Source of the DNA: JANELJ01 sp024511395
GTDB lineage: Bacteria > Pseudomonadota > Gammaproteobacteria > GRL18
Direction: 5' to 3'
Length of the DNA stretch: 64,000 bases
Assembly (NCBI GenBank): GCA_963681975.1
Contig: OY820613.1
Coordinates: forward strand, 496,001-560,000
The translations under genes were made by a program, and so were the position numbers. The notes beneath the pieces were generated by a model. The model was not told where the DNA came from, ran no database searches, and saw only the letters and a list, made by a program, of their open reading frames with translations. Below are positions 63,155-64,000 of the stretch, in pieces; the first letter of the stretch is position 1, and every line of letters begins with the position of its first letter.

Positions 63155-64000
63155 AGTCTGCCCTGAATAAAACATAGTGCATTGATTTATAAAGAAATAT
63201 TTCTTGATTATGGGTGTTAAATTTGCAGGTTTTTGGTAAAATAAGCCTTATTACCTTGCAAATTTCCAGACCAGAATGAAGCCAGAGAAACAGCCAAAAA
63301 TACCTCAGGAAGACCTGTTCAGGATGCGCCTTGAAAACATGCTGGACATAAACCATGAGTTGATTAAGTTATCAAAACACATAGATTGGGAAAGTCCTGA
63401 TAAAGAATGGGGCGCTCTGTTTGTATCCACTAAAGGTGCTCCTGCCATACGCACTCGATTGATTGCAGGATTGCATTACCTGAAACACCTGCATGATTTA
63501 TCGGATGAACAGGTAGTAAAAGGCTGGACAGAAAATCCGTACTGGCAGTATTTCTGTGGTGAAGAATACTTTCAGCATAAAATGCCTATACACCCTGTGA
63601 CCATGACCAAATGGCGTAACCGGCCGGGTAAATCAGGCAGTGAAAAATTACTGATTGAAACCATTAAAGCCGGACTAAAGAGTAAAACCATAAAGCCCGG
63701 CAGTTTAAAGAAAGTCACGGTAGATACTACCGTACAGGAAAAGAACATCGCTTTTCCAACCGATTCAAAGCTCCTGAACAAAGCCAGAGAAAACCTGGTT
63801 AAACTGTCCAAAGAGCACGGTATTAAACTGCGTCAGAACTATAATCGGGTTGGGCCGCAATATGTACTAATGGCCAGTCGTTATGCTCATGCAAAACAGT
63901 TTAAACGCATGAAGAAAATGAACAATAAACTGAAATCCCGTTTAGGTCGTGTTAAACGGGATATTGAACGACAACTGCCCAACTATTCTGTTGATATTCA
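63155..64000 (+). mobile_element. IS5-family insertion sequence, copy I (cut by window end)
   Basis: It begins AGTCTGCCCTGAATAA after AAAT (63151-63154) and matches the other copies through position 846 of the element, where the window stops. Confidence 0.95.
63276..64000 (+). CDS. IS5-family transposase (copy I, 3' end outside window)
   Basis: The first ~241 residues are open and match copies F and G (HPVTM, RNRPGK), including VDTTVQEK with the first catalytic Asp. The remaining 200 or so residues are not visible. Confidence 0.93.
   Translation, partial: MKPEKQPKIPQEDLFRMRLENMLDINHELIKLSKHIDWESPDKEWGALFVSTKGAPAIRTRLIAGLHYLKHLHDLSDEQVVKGWTENPYWQYFCGEEYFQHKMPIHPVTMTKWRNRPGKSGSEKLLIETIKAGLKSKTIKPGSLKKVTVDTTVQEKNIAFPTDSKLLNKARENLVKLSKEHGIKLRQNYNRVGPQYVLMASRYAHAKQFKRMKKMNNKLKSRLGRVKRDIERQLPNYSVDI

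Noticed and set aside
1..64000. CRISPR array, tRNA or rRNA genes, phage or defence island
   Set aside because: The only regular repeats are IS ends and IS21 terminal repeats. No cloverleaf, rRNA match, cas gene, integrase of phage type or toxin-antitoxin pair could be supported.

Overview
This window is a stretch of gammaproteobacterial chromosome heavily invaded by insertion sequences (IS). The host genes have moderate G+C and typical gammaproteobacterial neighbourhoods: rpsF-rpsR-rplI; a nitrate assimilation cluster (narK-type transporter, nasA, PP2C/kinase fusion); clpS-clpA with infA, bpt and aat; fetAB; metZ; an RND efflux pair; hemF. A small secreted Gly/Tyr/Pro-rich protein at 55972-56355 resembles sulfur globule proteins, which points to a sulfur oxidiser. 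IS saturation plus many partly broken host genes would fit a recently host-restricted lineage such as a thiotrophic symbiont, but that lifestyle is an inference.

Layout. 1-2.9 kb: stacked IS debris (IS982, IS5, an IS701-like element, ISAs1). 2.9-4.3 kb: intact ribosomal protein operon with promoter, leader hairpin and terminator. 4.3-9.5 kb: a former receiver-TPR plus histidine kinase operon, split by two IS5 copies and carrying point lesions. 9.6-12.5 kb: a decayed membrane/PAS/GGDEF/EAL gene containing an IS4-IS5 chimeric remnant. 12.5-19.5 kb: nitrate cluster. 19.5-23.6 kb: IS256, IS3, IS982 and IS5 pile-up. 23.6-32.1 kb: a coiled-coil gene, then the N-degron cluster with a broken bpt and two IS insertions. 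32.1-33.6 kb: fetAB. 33.6-39.3 kb: a nested composite (IS5 and IS21 inside an IS701-like element). 39.5-47.5 kb: IS4 remnant, metZ, a DUF1853 gene interrupted by IS66 (itself interrupted by IS982), a secreted protein, and another IS4 remnant. 47.5-50.4 kb: IS4 element containing IS5. 50.5-56.4 kb: DUF523, RND adaptor and pump, HIT protein, sulfur-globule-like protein. 56.5-62.5 kb: IS5, hemF, flavin reductase, membrane protein, ygiQ. 62.5-64 kb: IS701-like, IS982 and IS5 again.

The dominant element is a 1500-bp IS5-family element: six complete copies, one with a 1-bp insertion, one cut by the window end, one internally deleted remnant and one 15-bp end. Every copy with two readable ends has a perfect 4-bp target duplication of the form A(A/T)(A/T)T, so ancestral host sequence can be rebuilt by deleting the element and one duplicate. 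That reconstruction gives clean reading frames for the receiver-TPR/kinase operon, the IS4 transposase and the IS701-like transposase. Several host genes carry single-base frameshifts, some in homopolymers. These could be sequencing errors, whereas the in-frame stop codons look like real decay.

I found no CRISPR array, no tRNA or rRNA gene and no recognisable defence system. The most notable non-IS observations are the N-degron pathway with its two bacterial transferase genes in opposite states (aat intact, bpt broken), the frameshifted phosphatase-kinase of the nitrate cluster, the sulfur-globule-like protein, two related long palindromes, and an ISAs1 transposase that is open over its full length but has apparently lost a catalytic aspartate through compensating frameshifts.
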